Position numbers and translations under genes: made by a program
Assembly: GCF_013426205.1 (NCBI RefSeq)
Contig: NC_089425.1
Span: 2,604,001 to 2,668,000 of the forward strand
DNA length: 64,000 nucleotides
Direction of reading: 5' to 3'
DNA from: Metarhizium brunneum
Lineage: Eukaryota; Ascomycota; Sordariomycetes; Hypocreales; Clavicipitaceae
In this document: in pieces, positions 11,320-22,556 of the stretch
How the letters are laid out: the number at the start of each line of letters is the position of its first letter
How positions within the stretch are numbered: position 1 is the first letter of the stretch
Notes under the pieces: model-generated
Database searches by the model: none
What the model was told of the DNA's origin: nothing
What the model saw: only the letters and a program-made list of their open reading frames with translations

Positions 11320-12160
11320 GGTAAGGAGCGGACACGAGGTTGGATCACGGCAATACCGCCGCACTCAACCCCAACGGGGCTGTGTGTTTATGGAAGGCAG
11401 CAAAAGAAAGAGGGTGTTAGGATGGAAGAGGAGATTACTGTATGTATGCTGTTCTCGTCGAAAAGGCGGGCCACGAGTTCATCAATCACGCTGTTGAGCC
11501 ATCAAGGTACTTCAAGATGTCATGATGTGCAGACACCAGACCGTAGCACAGCCAAAGTGGTCAAACCGCGCTGCAGGTGCCGAGATGGTCCGACACGACA
11601 GTGGCGTGCGCCCTGGCAAAAATGGATTTCAGCACGTTCAACGCTCCATACACACCAAATACAGTCGATTCAATGTTAGTCATCCACCGAAGGCCTGGCA
11701 TGTCGTCATTAACATTGAACTGCCAGGGGCGGAACAACCACAGCCGTGGATGTCCTGTCTCTTCGTCTTAGGTAAGCGACTGCCCCACCTGACTCGGTAC
11801 TTGGCACCAGGCGTGTGTGTGGCTCCCCGTGGAATGTGCTAGAGACAGGCCAGAAAGGTGGCGCTTCGTGCCGACTTTGCACGCACAGCCTTTGTCCAGT
11901 GAACCCCACGAAGGCCTTTATCTCCACCTCGCCGATTGACTCAAATCCGCCTCATGCGCTCATCATCCCCATATATTTCACTCTCCCAACCAGAAGACAA
12001 GACTTCTCTCGTAACGCAGACCTATACATACCAAGCATCTGAATCCATTCTGGATAATTGAATCAACGCAGCTCCGAATCGCACGCTGCCTTTTTATTCT
12101 TATTTTTTGAAGCCGTCTTTTCACCGTCTTCGCAAACCCATCACTCCACCAATCATCACC
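11320..12160. promoter_or_regulatory. Divergent promoter region, DUF1365 gene / MBF1
   Basis: 840 bp between divergent start codons. A T/C-rich leader (about 12090-12155) precedes the MBF1 ATG, as in many highly expressed fungal genes. No gene seen. Confidence 0.4.
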
Positions 12161-12770
12161 ATGTCTGACTGGGATCAAGTCACCAAGATTGGCAGCAAGG
12201 CCCGTGGCCCTGGTGCCGCGGAGCGCGAGACTGTCATCCGTGGAAAGAGTGCTTTAAACGCTGCTGCACGAAGCGGCGCTGTTATCGGAACTGAGAAGAA
12301 GTATGCTTCTTCTAACGCTGTACGTATACTCTGCGATGCTCCTCGAGAAGAATAGGTGCGAGTGATGGCGTACCTGCCATAGAGTTCACCTCGCCATGTC
12401 CAAGCCACGCAGGTGGCAATTCTTCTCAAATAGTGAAATGTTTTCAACTAACAGTTGCGTTCAACAGACTGCCGGTGGTGCTGAAGGTCAGCGCCTGACA
12501 AAGGTCGACCGATCCGACGAGATCATCAAGCCCAACACTGTCGGCAAGCTGGTTGGCGACACCATCTCTGCCGCCAGACAAAAGATGGAGCCTAAGATGA
12601 CACAGAAGGATCTCGCCACCCGATGCAACACCACTCAGGGCATTGTCGCTGATTTCGAACGAGGAACTGCCACTCCCGATCAAAAGGTTCTCGGGTCCAT
12701 GGAGCGTGTCCTGAACGTCAAATTGCGTGGCGCTGACATTGGCGCTCCCAAGTTCCCTAACAAGAAGTAA
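12161..12770 (+). CDS. MBF1: Multiprotein-bridging factor 1 (transcriptional coactivator)
   Basis: Exons 12161-12319 and 12468-12770, intron 148 bp (GTACGT donor, CAACAG acceptor), 153 aa. The start [11 protein letters not shown] and the helix-turn-helix region [20 protein letters not shown] (about residues 95-115) are characteristic. MBF1 links gene-specific activators to TBP. In yeast it bridges Gcn4 and TBP, and it also acts at stalled or collided ribosomes to keep the reading frame. The N-terminal half carries the MBF1 domain and the C-terminal half the Cro/C1-type HTH. Length and composition are normal for the family. The basic C-terminus ends in NKK. Confidence 0.95.
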
Positions 12771-13271
12771 GATGCTTGCTAGGGGGCTGTGAAAGCAAAC
12801 CAACAACAAAAAAGACACAAGATGAAATGTTCATCCACGACTTCATTTATAGCGAAAGGCTGGGCCAAACGAGTTTAAACGCTGAAAGAGAAACCTTCAA
12901 CTGGGTTTTGAAAAGAAAAGTTTGGGGAGCAACGTGGGAGCCTATAGACTGGGTATAGAGGGAGTAAAATTTTCATCAACAGCAAAGGAAATTGAACAAA
13001 TATACATATTTCTTTTCTGAATTATACCGTGGGAGGTGGACCCTGTGCACTTGGTTCCGTTTTCTATTCACCGGGACTGTTATGCCAGCTGGCAGCAGTC
13101 GTTTTTTTAGGCACTAACAACATTATAAACGTGACAGAACCTGTGCTTGTAAACAATACGAAAGACAAGTTTCTCGAGTTTCTTGCTGTTGGTGGGAAGC
13201 GAAGTTTTTCCTTTTCGTCCCACACATTCAAGCACCTTAATTGTGACCTGCCCTTATCACCAAGCATCAGC
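12771..13271. other. Intergenic, MBF1 3' region
   Basis: 500 bp; the AT-rich first part is probably MBF1 3' UTR. The frame of the next gene is open upstream to 13029 but looks non-coding. Nothing else seen. Confidence 0.35.
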
Positions 13272-14188
13272 ATGGGCACAATCAACACACGAGAACCCGT
13301 CAAACCGCCCTCTAGCAGTTTTCCATCTACAAATTCCCAACATGACATACAGACCCCGCTCAAAGTTGTCCCCGACGGAAGCGGCTGCCGCTCAGTCAAA
13401 TCCATTGTCGCTTGGCTAGAGTCCTCGTCCAGCACCCAGCCATGGTCCCCACGAAGCAACGCCGTCGACATGGCACACGATCTTTCCGCAGGCTCGCTAT
13501 CAAGTTGTCATCAGCCACAGAGCTACAATCACAGTGCTTCCGGGGCAAGTGAAATCGAAGAGTACTCGTTAACATATCTCCAGTACAAGGACTATTTCAC
13601 CGGTGCGCCCCTGGCTAGGTGCCTAGACCTTGAAAGGCGGTCATCAACAGAACATCAAAGAACAAACACGTCGGTAGTCAGGCAATCATATCGGCCATCG
13701 GTACCTGATTTTTCAACAGAAATAAGCGGTGGTCCAGGGCATGCTAGGCAGAAGTCTGAATCCAGAGAGCACCGAGCAATGAAGAAGTCAGATGGGGGTG
13801 AAGTTTCATTCATCCAGCGGGATCCAGGAGAGGTGAGGGCGTTTTAGAATAACGTTCGATCGTATCTGGCTATCTCGGATGACGAGTTAGAACATGAAGT
13901 TCCGGGACGAAATGGCCAAAAATTGGTGATGGACGAACCCAGTTCCAGGTTAGATCCGATCCCATACGAAAAACCGCAAGCGGAGTCATTGTGTCACTGA
14001 CTTTGAGGACATCCTAGTTTAGACATTCCAGAACCACGGTAGTTACATCTTCTCACAAAAGACACAGTCAGACGCTATCGCCTTTGGAACGAGCCATGTC
14101 GGACCTGGATGATTTCTTTGACGAACAAACCGATGAAGAGTCACAACTTCCTCCACACATTTTTGACATAACTGCTACCCTAGACTAG
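13272..14188 (+). CDS. Hypothetical acidic protein, possible disrupted gene
   Basis: The best model has exons 13272-13832 and 14018-14188, giving 243 aa with matching phase. The donor is GTGAGG and the acceptor CCTAG after a CACTGAC branch. The N-terminal half is Ser/Pro-rich and low-complexity; a more ordered stretch reads YSLTYLQYKDYFTGAPLARC. The C-terminus is acidic (MSDLDDFFDEQTDEE). I do not recognise the family. Oddly, the predicted 185-bp intron is itself open after a single TAG (13845-13847) for about 50 codons, in the same frame, with protein-like composition (VRSYLAISDDELEHEVPG). The TAG may therefore be a nonsense change in an exon rather than intron sequence, leaving a truncated or decaying gene. 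The region upstream of 13272 is open but looks like leader. Confidence 0.5.
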
Positions 14189-14434
14189 ATTGGCACATAC
14201 CATACGAGTTGCATTTGGACATGGGGCATGGGAACATTTTTGCATCTATTCTGAATATCATGTGGTTATAGAAAAGAAAAGAAAAGAGTTACCGTGATGC
14301 TCGTTGTGCCAACTGCCGCGTGCCATGAAGCGCCATCTTCAGGACGAGTACTTTTTATTGTTTCAATACTTCTAATCGTCGCGGCCATGTGCGCCTATCA
14401 TTATGCCCATATAAACCAATCCTGTAAAACATCC

Positions 14435-15492
14435 CTACGAAGACACCTTTGCGCGATACTTGGTCGCCGCCTGGTCAAACAAGTCGCTCTTTGCCTCCAA
14501 ATCAACCAGCAGCGCATGGTTTGGGTCAACCGTTTTGAGCGACCTGCTCCGGTTAGTACTATAAACATCTTGGGACAATGTTGAACATACGCAGCGTAAT
14601 CTGATGCATCTCCGCCGGAAATCACAGTCAAAACCAGCATATTCGCAATGGCTTCAATGTACTCCGGGTCCTTGTCCAATGCCTGCTCCAGGGCAGTTTG
14701 CGCCTCCTCCAAACGACCGAGGTGTAGTTCGCAAACGGCCTGCGAGACGAGACTCCGTATCGAGGCTGTTGACGGAGCTTGGGCGAGCTCCTCGTAGACG
14801 TAAAATGCCTGCTGGTATTTCTCACCGCCCTACGACCTAGTCAGCTTCATGTCGCGTTTCCGCGTGGCTTCGCGTAACAAGACATCACTGACCACTCTAA
14901 GCCCAACCCAGGACTCGGCAAGGTTCACCAACAAGCTGTCCTGTGCCCATCTCCTCGCAGCGGAGACTTCCTTGACGGCGAGGTCGGTTCGATTCTGCTG
15001 GAGGTGGATTTGGATAATCAAGGCCACGGCTTCCACTGTTTCCCCGAGTAAGCGTCAACGTTTCAATTAATGGCTCTCCAGCAGCTCCCAAGACATACAA
15101 CTTCCTTGATGTTGTGACAACAGAGCAATGGCCTCCTCTGACTTGCCGGCAGCCTGTAGGACGGTTCCGCCGACGACCTGAACGGTGACGTTGTCAGCCG
15201 CCGAGGAAGCCAGCTTCTCAACGGTCTTCAGCGCAGCATCAGTCTTGCCTAGGGAATATTCGGCATAGGCGCCAAGGACCTCCAGATCTGGCTGCCCTGC
15301 ACCCTTGACCTCTGCGACGACATCCTCAGCCTGACCAAGTGCGATGCGAGCCCGCAGGACTAGGACGCGCGCGGGGAGAGCATTGTCGGCGGAGAAGGAC
15401 GAGGTATCGAAATCGACGACTTCCTGGTATTGGCCTTGGTGGAAATGGTTGTGAATATTGATCAATTCACCTTCTGCGGAATAGGGATCCAT
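14435..15492 (-). CDS. sec28: Coatomer subunit epsilon (COPI)
   Basis: Four minus-strand exons: 15099-15492, 14893-15035, 14591-14829 and 14435-14543; 294 aa. The introns are 63, 63 and 47 bp with GTATGT/GTCAGT donors and clear CTGAC/CTAAC branch points; phases join without a break. The protein is an alpha-solenoid of TPR-like helices; recognisable family strings include MDPYSAEGELINIHNHFHQG at the start, QAFYVYEELAQ, and near the end VDPNHALLVDLEAKSDLFDQ. Epsilon-COP is a subunit of the COPI coat that carries cargo from Golgi to ER and binds alpha-COP. Yeast Sec28 stabilises alpha-COP. It lies divergently from the eL42 gene. Confidence 0.93.
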
Positions 15493-16098
15493 GATGAGCG
15501 ACTGCTATGGTATTGTCTTGTCACCTTTGTTGGGCTCGGCGATGGAGGCATGCGTTTGTTGGCCTTCCAGCTCATAGTGGGGTGCGCTGGTTGCGCCAGG
15601 GGGTTTGGGCAGTTGACTGTGATGAAGCTGAGCTAACTGTTTTGGGAAGCTGCCGCAGTGCTGCTTTAGCTTACTGGAGGTGCCGCCTTGGAAAACTCGA
15701 ATTGACATGTAATTTATATAAAGAAGATATGGGGACAAAGAAAATTTGAGCCTTATTCAAAATTCAAGTAGTATTCGTATTTTAGTATTTTCAGTCGGCA
15801 TGTCTTAACCCCCAAGCTGTCCTTTTTGTCCTTTTTATCGGGCTTGCAGCAGCGCTGCGGACAACCAGTTCAGGATAATTGCGGGGCAGCTCCCAAGACT
15901 CTGAGTGCACACCCGGGAATTGAGGCATCAAAAGTGGTCGCGGGCCCACCCTCTCAAATACATCCAATCAGGGGCGGACGTTTACCCTAGTTTCCCACAA
16001 AGCGAGAAATCACCAAAACCTACCAAATTTCCATTGTGGCCTCGCAACTTCAGCATCACCAAACACCCAAATAACGACACCCGCACAACGTCGTCAAG
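15493..16098. promoter_or_regulatory. Divergent promoter region, coatomer epsilon / eL42
   Basis: 606 bp between divergent start codons of two housekeeping genes. It is AT-rich near 15745-15800. No gene recognised. Confidence 0.4.
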
Positions 16099-16892
16099 AT
16101 GGTAGGTCTCTCAAATGCTCTTCTACCCAACTCTGCACGCTCCAACGACAAGTCGATTTGATTCATCTATCGAATGGTACGAGTTTTGCCCACCGCCGCA
16201 CGAATGACAGTTTCTCCGACCGATACATTCTTTCTCTGATGGCAGCGGCTGGGGAGGAGCACGATGCCTCCCAGCCGCGGTTGGGCAATGTTTGCCCACG
16301 GAATACAGCATTTTCCATGAGCGCCCTATATTTTTTTGCGAAACACTTCTCGTCTCGACAACTGTCTTTTCTTGCGCGGGCCGGTGGCATTTCGCATTTA
16401 CCCCCCGATGAATCTAGACTTTGATCAGATGTGGGCAAATTCGGTTACGGCAGCGGCTGACATGTATTTTTTCTTTCTCTGCAATTAGGTCAACATTCCC
16501 AAGACCCGAAACACCTACTGCAAGGGCAAGGAGTGCCGCAAGCACACCCAGCACAAGGTCACCCAGTACAAGGCTGGCAAGGCCTCGCTGTTCGCCCAGG
16601 GTAAGCGCCGTTACGACCGAAAGCAGAGCGGTTATGGTGGTCAGACCAAGCCCGTTTTCCACAAGAAGGCCAAGACCACCAAGAAGGTCGTCCTGAGATT
16701 GGAGTGCGTCAAGTGCAAGACCAAGTGCCAGCTGGCCCTGAAGCGATGCAAGCACTTTGAGTTGGGGTACGTTTTTTTGTTCCCCTTCTTCCTTTCACAA
16801 TTTTTTTTTTGCTTCAACACCCGGGGACGCGGATATACTGACAGCGACATAGTGGTGACAAGAAGACGAAGGGTGCGGCTCTGGTGTTCTAA
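16099..16892 (+). CDS. rpl44: 60S ribosomal protein eL42 (L44/L42/L36a)
   Basis: Three exons: 16099-16101 (the ATG alone), 16489-16766 and 16853-16892; 106 aa, exactly the family length. The first intron, 387 bp, follows directly after the start codon, a common layout for ascomycete ribosomal protein genes. Core motifs are [19 protein letters not shown] and [17 protein letters not shown]. Four cysteines form the zinc-ribbon (C12, C17 and the ECVKCKTKC region). Residue 56 is proline, the form found in cycloheximide-sensitive species; glutamine there gives resistance in some yeasts. The protein sits near the ribosomal E site. Confidence 0.96.
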
Positions 16893-17254
16893 GTGCATTA
16901 TGTTGGGCTCGCTCAATTTCTTATGGTTATCCTTGCGGCATTCGGGGCTATCATGGACGCTGGCGAAAGGAGGGTACATGTCCTCAGTTTTAGGGGGGAT
17001 GGTTCATAGGGAATGAATGAAAAAACAAAAAATGGAGAATTCTGTGTCAAGAAATTGCGACGAAAGGATGGCCATGGGGCGAAGAATCTATGTGATGACG
17101 ACGAGATGAACCAAAACGCAAGGGGCCAACCGAAGTCGATAGACACTCGCAGCGACGCATGACAATCCACTCGTCGCAACGCGTTTGTTGTCGTACCATG
17201 TTACAAGTTACTCGTCTGTCTATGCCGGTCCGTCGCAAATAAAATGTGTGTAGT
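16893..17254. other. Convergent 3' region
   Basis: 362-bp tail-to-tail spacer between eL42 and the 2H phosphoesterase gene. Nothing else seen. Confidence 0.4.
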
Positions 17255-18357
17255 CTAGAATCCCTCGCCCAGCAAAATAGTCCTCCCACCGCCATACCAC
17301 AGCGTGCCAGTCCTCGCATCCAAGCCCTTCTCGTGGCCAACGACCCATTCACCGATATACTCGGCGTCCTTCCTGTCCCACACCTCCCTCTCCAACCAGG
17401 CGTTCACGTCGTCAACAGCAGCCACCCACGCGGCCCTCTTCTCCGGCGTGTCATGATCGGCCTCGTCCAAGAACCGGCCCAGCGTGACGTGAGCGCTGGG
17501 CACCTGGTAGCGCGAGCCGACCTGCACCCCGGCCTCGCAGACTTTGCCAAACACGTCCCGCCGGAGGTGGTGATACGTGTACCCGTCGCCCTGGACGACA
17601 TCGTCAGCCGGGGCGTCGGGGCGCGTCGGGCCCGGCGACAGCGCCTCCTCCCCCGACGCCGGCAGGAAAGACACAGCAAAGGCAGACGTGTCATACGACA
17701 CCATGGGCTTGACGAGCCGCGCGCGGTGGAGGTGCGTCCACGACACGATGCCCGGGATGCTGGGCCGCAGCGCGGACACCAGTCCCCCCATCTCCGCGGC
17801 GGTCTTGGAAAAGGCCACCTCCAGCGTCGTCATGTGCATCCGGTGCGTGGGCATCAGCCATATCCCTTTTCAACAGTGGTCAGCCTCGAGAGCCCGGGGG
17901 CTCGTGGATTTTCTTGCTGGCGGAAAGAAGACGAACCCGGGGCAGCTCTCCTCAGCAGATGCTGCAACTTGGCCGCCAGCCGCTCGACGTGGTCGGGCGG
18001 CCGCGCCCAAAACACCAGACAGTTGCGCTCGTCCTCGAAGCCGGGCTCGACGTGCGCACGCTCCAGCCGCAGGAGGGTCTGGTCAATGGAGAGGCCGGCG
18101 AAGTCGGGGGCGAGGAACTTGTCCCTTTGCGCGGCGTTTCGCCTTGTACGGTGCGCAGAGTAGAGCAGCTGGATCTCGGCCTACGGAGACGTCAGGTGCC
18201 GTTGGAAGAAAAGGGGGGGTGAGGAGGAGAGAAAGGGTTGACTGACGGGATCGTCGTGGCAGGCGTTGATGAAGGCCGAGTACGGGTTCTCACCGGGTTG
18301 GAGCGAGGCGGCGGAGAGATTGTCCAACCTGCTGCTTGTGTCATTTTCAACACCCAT
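17255..18357 (-). CDS. 2H phosphoesterase-like protein (RNA ligase/cyclic phosphodiesterase fold)
   Basis: Exons 18247-18357, 17937-18180 and 17255-17865; introns 66 and 71 bp; 321 aa. Splicing brings in an N-terminal helical region with AEIQLLYSAHRTRRNAAQRD and then the catalytic domain. The two HxT/S-type motifs of the 2H superfamily are visible: HMTTLEV (about residue 130) and, about 110 residues later, SAHVTLGRF. The paired His-x-Thr triads act on 2',3'-cyclic or 2'-5' phosphodiester bonds in characterised members. The fungal group to which this belongs has no firm substrate that I know of, so the RNA-end role is a fold-based inference. ATG 18357 is chosen because sequence upstream is unlike protein. 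The gene is very GC-rich at the third codon position. Confidence 0.8.
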
Positions 18358-18796
18358 GACGGGGACGGGGATGCTTTTCTGTTGATACCCGGGGGGGTTT
18401 CGTTCTATATCGGCGAGGAGAAAAATAGATTGACTTGTTGTATACGTGAAAATGCGGCTAACCGTCGCTTCAGCCCTCGGTGACAGGGATGACTCATCTT
18501 TCAAAGAGGCCCATGTGCCGAAGACGACAATTGGGTTGGAGTTTTATTTTTATTTTTATTTCTATTCTGCTGTTCTTTTTATTCCGATGCCGCCAACGAC
18601 CCCTGTTGGAGCATAGCGATTCTACTCCCACCATGCATTGCCATGCACCAAGGCCAATTCCCTGCCCAACTAATCATCTGCGCAGCGTGTACTCTCGCCG
18701 CGCCAACCATTTGACCCGAGTTGACAGCAAACCACAACTTTTATATACTTGAGAAAAACGCAGCAGACAGCCCGGTCTGTTCCCGCGCGTCCGAAT
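18358..18796. other. Intergenic, promoter of the 2H gene and 3' end of the lyase
   Basis: 439 bp between two minus-strand genes. It includes a T-rich run near 18541-18580. No gene seen. Confidence 0.4.
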
Positions 18797-19525
18797 TCAC
18801 AGCCTCTCCAGCCTCGCCCTCGGCACGGCAACCTCGAGACGCGGCGCCTCCCGCCCCCTCGTCTCGAAATGCACCAGCTGGCAGTCCTCGAGCGCGATGC
18901 CGCTCATAAACTGCGAAACCACAAAGTCCAGCGTCGTCCCGGGCGGACCCAGAGCCACCATGGGCGCGTGCCACGTGCCGGCGCCGTACGTCACGGCCTG
19001 CGCGTCGGTGGCAACGAATGCCCTCAAGGCCCTCACGTCCGGCGGCCCCCTCCCGGGCACGTCGTCGCCGGCCGGGACGGGCAGGTGGTGGTCGGCCTCG
19101 CCGGGGGCCAGGCTGGGCGCGACGACGACGAGGTAGCGCCTCGCCGAGGAGGCGACGGGCGAGAAGGTCTGCGTGGTGAAGGGGTGTCGCTCGAGGAGGC
19201 GCACGGCGAACATGTCCTGGGCGTTGTTGAGGGGGGCGAGGTCGCGCGCCGAGCAGACAAACATGCTCATGACGGCGTCGGCGCTCCCACTGGGCGACTG
19301 GGCGTAGAGGTTTCTGACGCGGCTGACATTGCGGTACTGGATGGCGTGGCCCTGGTTTGCGGACACGGCGTTGGCGGGCAGCGCCGCCGAGTGTGACGAG
19401 AAGGCGGACGGGTGGACGTCGGGTCGCGGATTGGCGATGACGCTGCCGTACGGGAGGAATGCCTCCTGGGTGAGGGGCTGGGCCGTGACTCGGATTGCGT
19501 CGTTGACCTGGACCGTGAAGGACAT
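18797..19525 (-). CDS. DAL3: Ureidoglycolate lyase
   Basis: Single exon, 242 aa, ATG at 19525. It splits ureidoglycolate into glyoxylate and urea, the last ureide step of purine and allantoin breakdown for nitrogen. Family features are the start with TAQPLTQEAFLPYGSVI, the central cupin-like barrel, the segment ERHPFTTQTFSP, and the later AVTYGAGTWHAPMVAL followed by LDFVVSQF. It has no signal peptide and is probably cytosolic or peroxisomal-associated; there is no obvious C-terminal SKL. The gene is GC-rich. It is divergent from an MFS carrier, sharing an 851-bp upstream region. A second ureide enzyme lies at 57226-58059 in the same window. Confidence 0.92.
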   Translation of the reverse strand: MSFTVQVNDAIRVTAQPLTQEAFLPYGSVIANPRPDVHPSAFSSHSAALPANAVSANQGHAIQYRNVSRVRNLYAQSPSGSADAVMSMFVCSARDLAPLNNAQDMFAVRLLERHPFTTQTFSPVASSARRYLVVVAPSLAPGEADHHLPVPAGDDVPGRGPPDVRALRAFVATDAQAVTYGAGTWHAPMVALGPPGTTLDFVVSQFMSGIALEDCQLVHFETRGREAPRLEVAVPRARLERL

Positions 19526-20376
19526 GGTGGCGGCAGAGGTTCAGCGCGGCGAGGCTGTCGAGAATCGAGAATCGAGATGCGGCGGTGGACGCTTCTCGGC
19601 CGCTCTTTATAATACCCTCAAGTGCTGCCCCAGCTCGTCCGCCGCAGTAGAATAGCGGCCGAGCAAAAATCCGCCAAGTGCGCAGAGTGAGTTGTGACCG
19701 CAACGAGTTGAACTCAACCGCCGACTCAGGGTGTATTGCCATCAGCAGCATGGAGACAACCGGCCTGGCGCGGGGCGCCGGTTCCGGACCAGTCTGACCG
19801 ACCCTCGGCCGGCCGCCTCCGTGGGCGGACAAGTTTCAATGCATTCTCTGTTTCCATTCTCAACAAAACAAGACGCCGCAATGCCCCCAAACTTTGCTCA
19901 ACTTCAAGCCCTCACATGGTTTCGCCACGCTTTCCAAAAAAAAAAAGAAAAAAAAAGGCAAAGCGTCAACATAGGATTGGCCTGCTGCGCGATACAATAC
20001 ATACCCATTAAAAAGCTCGGCACCGACTCGGCATTTCCGTCCCCAAGTGCGGTCACACAAATTCAGGTTTCCGCACCGCCAGAGGCCGGAGGCGAATAGG
20101 AAAGCGCGCGATGGGCATTACGCGAAAATCCCACCCATGCATGGGACATCTTCTCTCGCTAGCCAGAGTTTGCCTTTGTCCCTTTTCCTACCTATGTAAA
20201 CTTGCATTTCCCATGTTTGCAAAGACTCTCTTTCGTAGTGCCGGACGACGACTTGTGATACTTGACAGCAGCATCGTGAGCCACACGCAGCCCTCGCTTG
20301 TTTAACCAACACGGCAGGACATTTCCGCAATTCCGAGTTCGGCAACGCAGTCTTCAACTACACCACCCGTAACCAC
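19526..20376. promoter_or_regulatory. Divergent intergenic region, ureidoglycolate lyase / MFS carrier
   Basis: 851 bp between divergent start codons. It contains an A-rich tract at about 19936-19958. I could not pick out a clear pair of GATA sites, so nitrogen control is not shown by the sequence. Confidence 0.4.
19605..19611 (-). promoter_or_regulatory. Possible TATA box of the ureidoglycolate lyase gene
   Basis: On the minus strand the sequence reads TATAAAG in an otherwise GC-rich stretch, about 80 bp upstream of the ATG at 19525. Assigned from position and sequence only. Confidence 0.45.
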
Positions 20377-22339
20377 ATGCCCTGCCGTGACAAGTCGCCC
20401 TCCTACCGCTGCCAACATGTAGATGCAGGACTCCTCACCAACACGCACCTGGACGACCAAGATGCCCCCGGCCTCGCGGCCAACGCACACCAACAACGGC
20501 CTCCTCCGGCCGGCATGCAGCCACGAACAGACGGGGAGCAGGCCAGCAAGCTCGCCAGAGAACCCGTCGCCTGGCGAGACTTGCCGCGGAAAAAGCAGCT
20601 CATCATCATCACGCTGGCTCGCATGAGTGAGCCTCTGGTCCAGACATCCCTGCAGGTACGTTGTTCCTCGCCGTCCACGGAAAGCCAAACTCACAAGACG
20701 CTTACGCTCTGCCTTCTTCCCTTGCTCCCCTCCCGCAACAGTCATACATGTACTACCAGCTGAAGTGGTTCAGCCCCGAGTCCCCCGATGCCCTCATATC
20801 CAGGCAGGCAGGCATCCTGCACGCCTCCTTCATGGCGGCGCAGTTCCTGACGGCCATGGCATGGGGCCGCGTCGCCGACTCCCCCCGCGCCGGCCGCAAG
20901 ACGGTCCTGCTCATCGGCCTGCTGGGCACGAGCCTGTCCTGCCTGGGCTTCGGCTTCTCCACGAGCTTCCGCCAGGCGCTGGTCTTTCGCACCCTGGGCG
21001 GCAGCACCAACGGGAACATCGGCGTCATGAGAACAATGTACGTCTGCCGGCTGCTGCCACCTCAAAGGCCCTAAATCCTTTGCGGAAAAAACGCCTTGTT
21101 GACTTTGGTGCTAACAAAGCTGGCAGGATCTCCGAAATCATCCGCGAAAAGAGGTTCCAAGCCCGTGCATTCCTCCTCCTCCCCATGACGTTCAACATTG
21201 GCGTCATCGTCGGTCCCATGCTGGGTGGCATCCTGTCCGACCCGGCGGGCACGTATCCCCGTCTGTTCGGCCACGTCCGCTTCTTTGTCGACTTCCCCTA
21301 CGCGGCGCCCAACATTGTCAGCTGCGTGTTTCTCCTGCTCGCCGCGGCAGCAGTGTGGCTGGGCCTCGAGGAGACGCTCGACTCGCTGCGGGACGCGCCG
21401 CCGGACCTGGGAACCCGCGCGGGCTCGCGCCTCGCCGGTCTCCTGCGCAGCGTGTTCCGCCGCGGCCACGCAGAGGCGGGATACGTGCCGATTCCGTCGG
21501 ATGCGCTGGAGCTCGCGACCGACGGTGGTGTTGGTGGTGATGGCAGCGCGCAGGGAAAGCTGCCGGCGAGGCGGTACACACGCCGGCTGCCGTTTCGCCG
21601 GATATTCACGCGGAATGTCGCCTTGACGCTGTTTGCCCAGTTCTTCCTCACGTTCCACATCGGCACCTTCAACTCGCTTTGGTTTGTCTTCCTCTCGACG
21701 CCCGTGTTTGATCCGTCTGCTTCGGACCACGGCGTCCGGTTGCCCTTTCGTTTCACCGGCGGTATAGGCATGCATCCGCAGGCCGTTGGTGTGGCCATGG
21801 CCATCCTGGGCGTCATCGGCATCGCTTTGCAACTCTTTTTCTACCCTCGCATGTCGGAGCGGCTGGGCACGCTCATGTCTTGGCGTGTGTTCCTCCTCTT
21901 GTTCCCGGTGGCTTACTTCCTTGTCCCGTACTTGTCCGTCATTCCGAGTACTTCTGGGCCGCCGCACAGCAAGACCGGAGCCGCAATTTGGCTATCCATT
22001 TGTGGGGTGCTCTTTATACAAGTCATGGGTAGGACGTTTGCTTTGCCAAGTCAGGCCATTCTGATTAATAACTGCTCGCCGCACCCAAGCGTGCTGGGGA
22101 CTGTACATGGCCTAGGACAGAGCGTCAGTAGTTTTGCGAGAACCGTCGGCCCCATCATTGGCGGCGTGGTCTATGGGTTTGGCTTGAGCAGGGGCTATGT
22201 CGGGTTGGTGTTTTGGCTGTTGAGCTGCGTGGCCATTTGTGCGTGTTTAGCAAGCTTGCTAGTGAAAGAGGGGGATGGGCATGAGATTTGGCTAGAGGGA
22301 GACGAAGAGGAGCCAAATAATGAGACGGGTAGATGCTAA
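20377..22339 (+). CDS. Major facilitator superfamily transporter (ZIFL/YCR023C-like)
   Basis: Exons 20377-20655, 20742-21037 and 21127-22339; introns 86 and 89 bp with GTACGT donors; 595 aa. A polar N-terminus of about 75 residues precedes LARMSEPLVQTSLQ, the first membrane helix region. The MFS motif A appears as WGRVADSPRAGRKTVL between helices 2 and 3, and IGVIVGPMLGGILSDP matches the motif C/antiporter region of helix 5, so proton-coupled export is likely. A long hydrophilic loop of about 100 residues joins the two halves, and the C-terminus is acidic. The overall pattern fits the fungal group related to yeast YCR023C and plant ZIFL carriers; the substrate is unknown. The ATG at 20377 is the first in frame. 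Confidence 0.85.
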
Positions 22340-22556
22340 GGTATGAATATGTTCACTAAGAAAGAAAAAAAGAGGCATTTTAAACAACGCAACGCCATCC
22401 TATTCTCATGTCCTATGCACCCTACATATGAAATGCCCAAGGCAGCTCCACATCCTTGATCATCAGATAATAACATAAAAAATTCGTGCGCTAACCTTGA
22501 GGCTTTGTCGGCTGTAACAGAAACAATCAGCATGCCTAGCAAAACATTAACAACGC

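Noticed and set aside
18741..19832. Long minus-strand frame of more than 350 codons overlapping ureidoglycolate lyase
   Set aside because: It is an Arg/Pro/Gly-rich shadow frame of the GC-rich lyase gene, with no ATG-supported start and no homology pattern.
21071..21967. Long antisense frame over the MFS transporter
   Set aside because: Charged, low-complexity shadow of a GC-rich transporter exon; it crosses a confirmed splice site.
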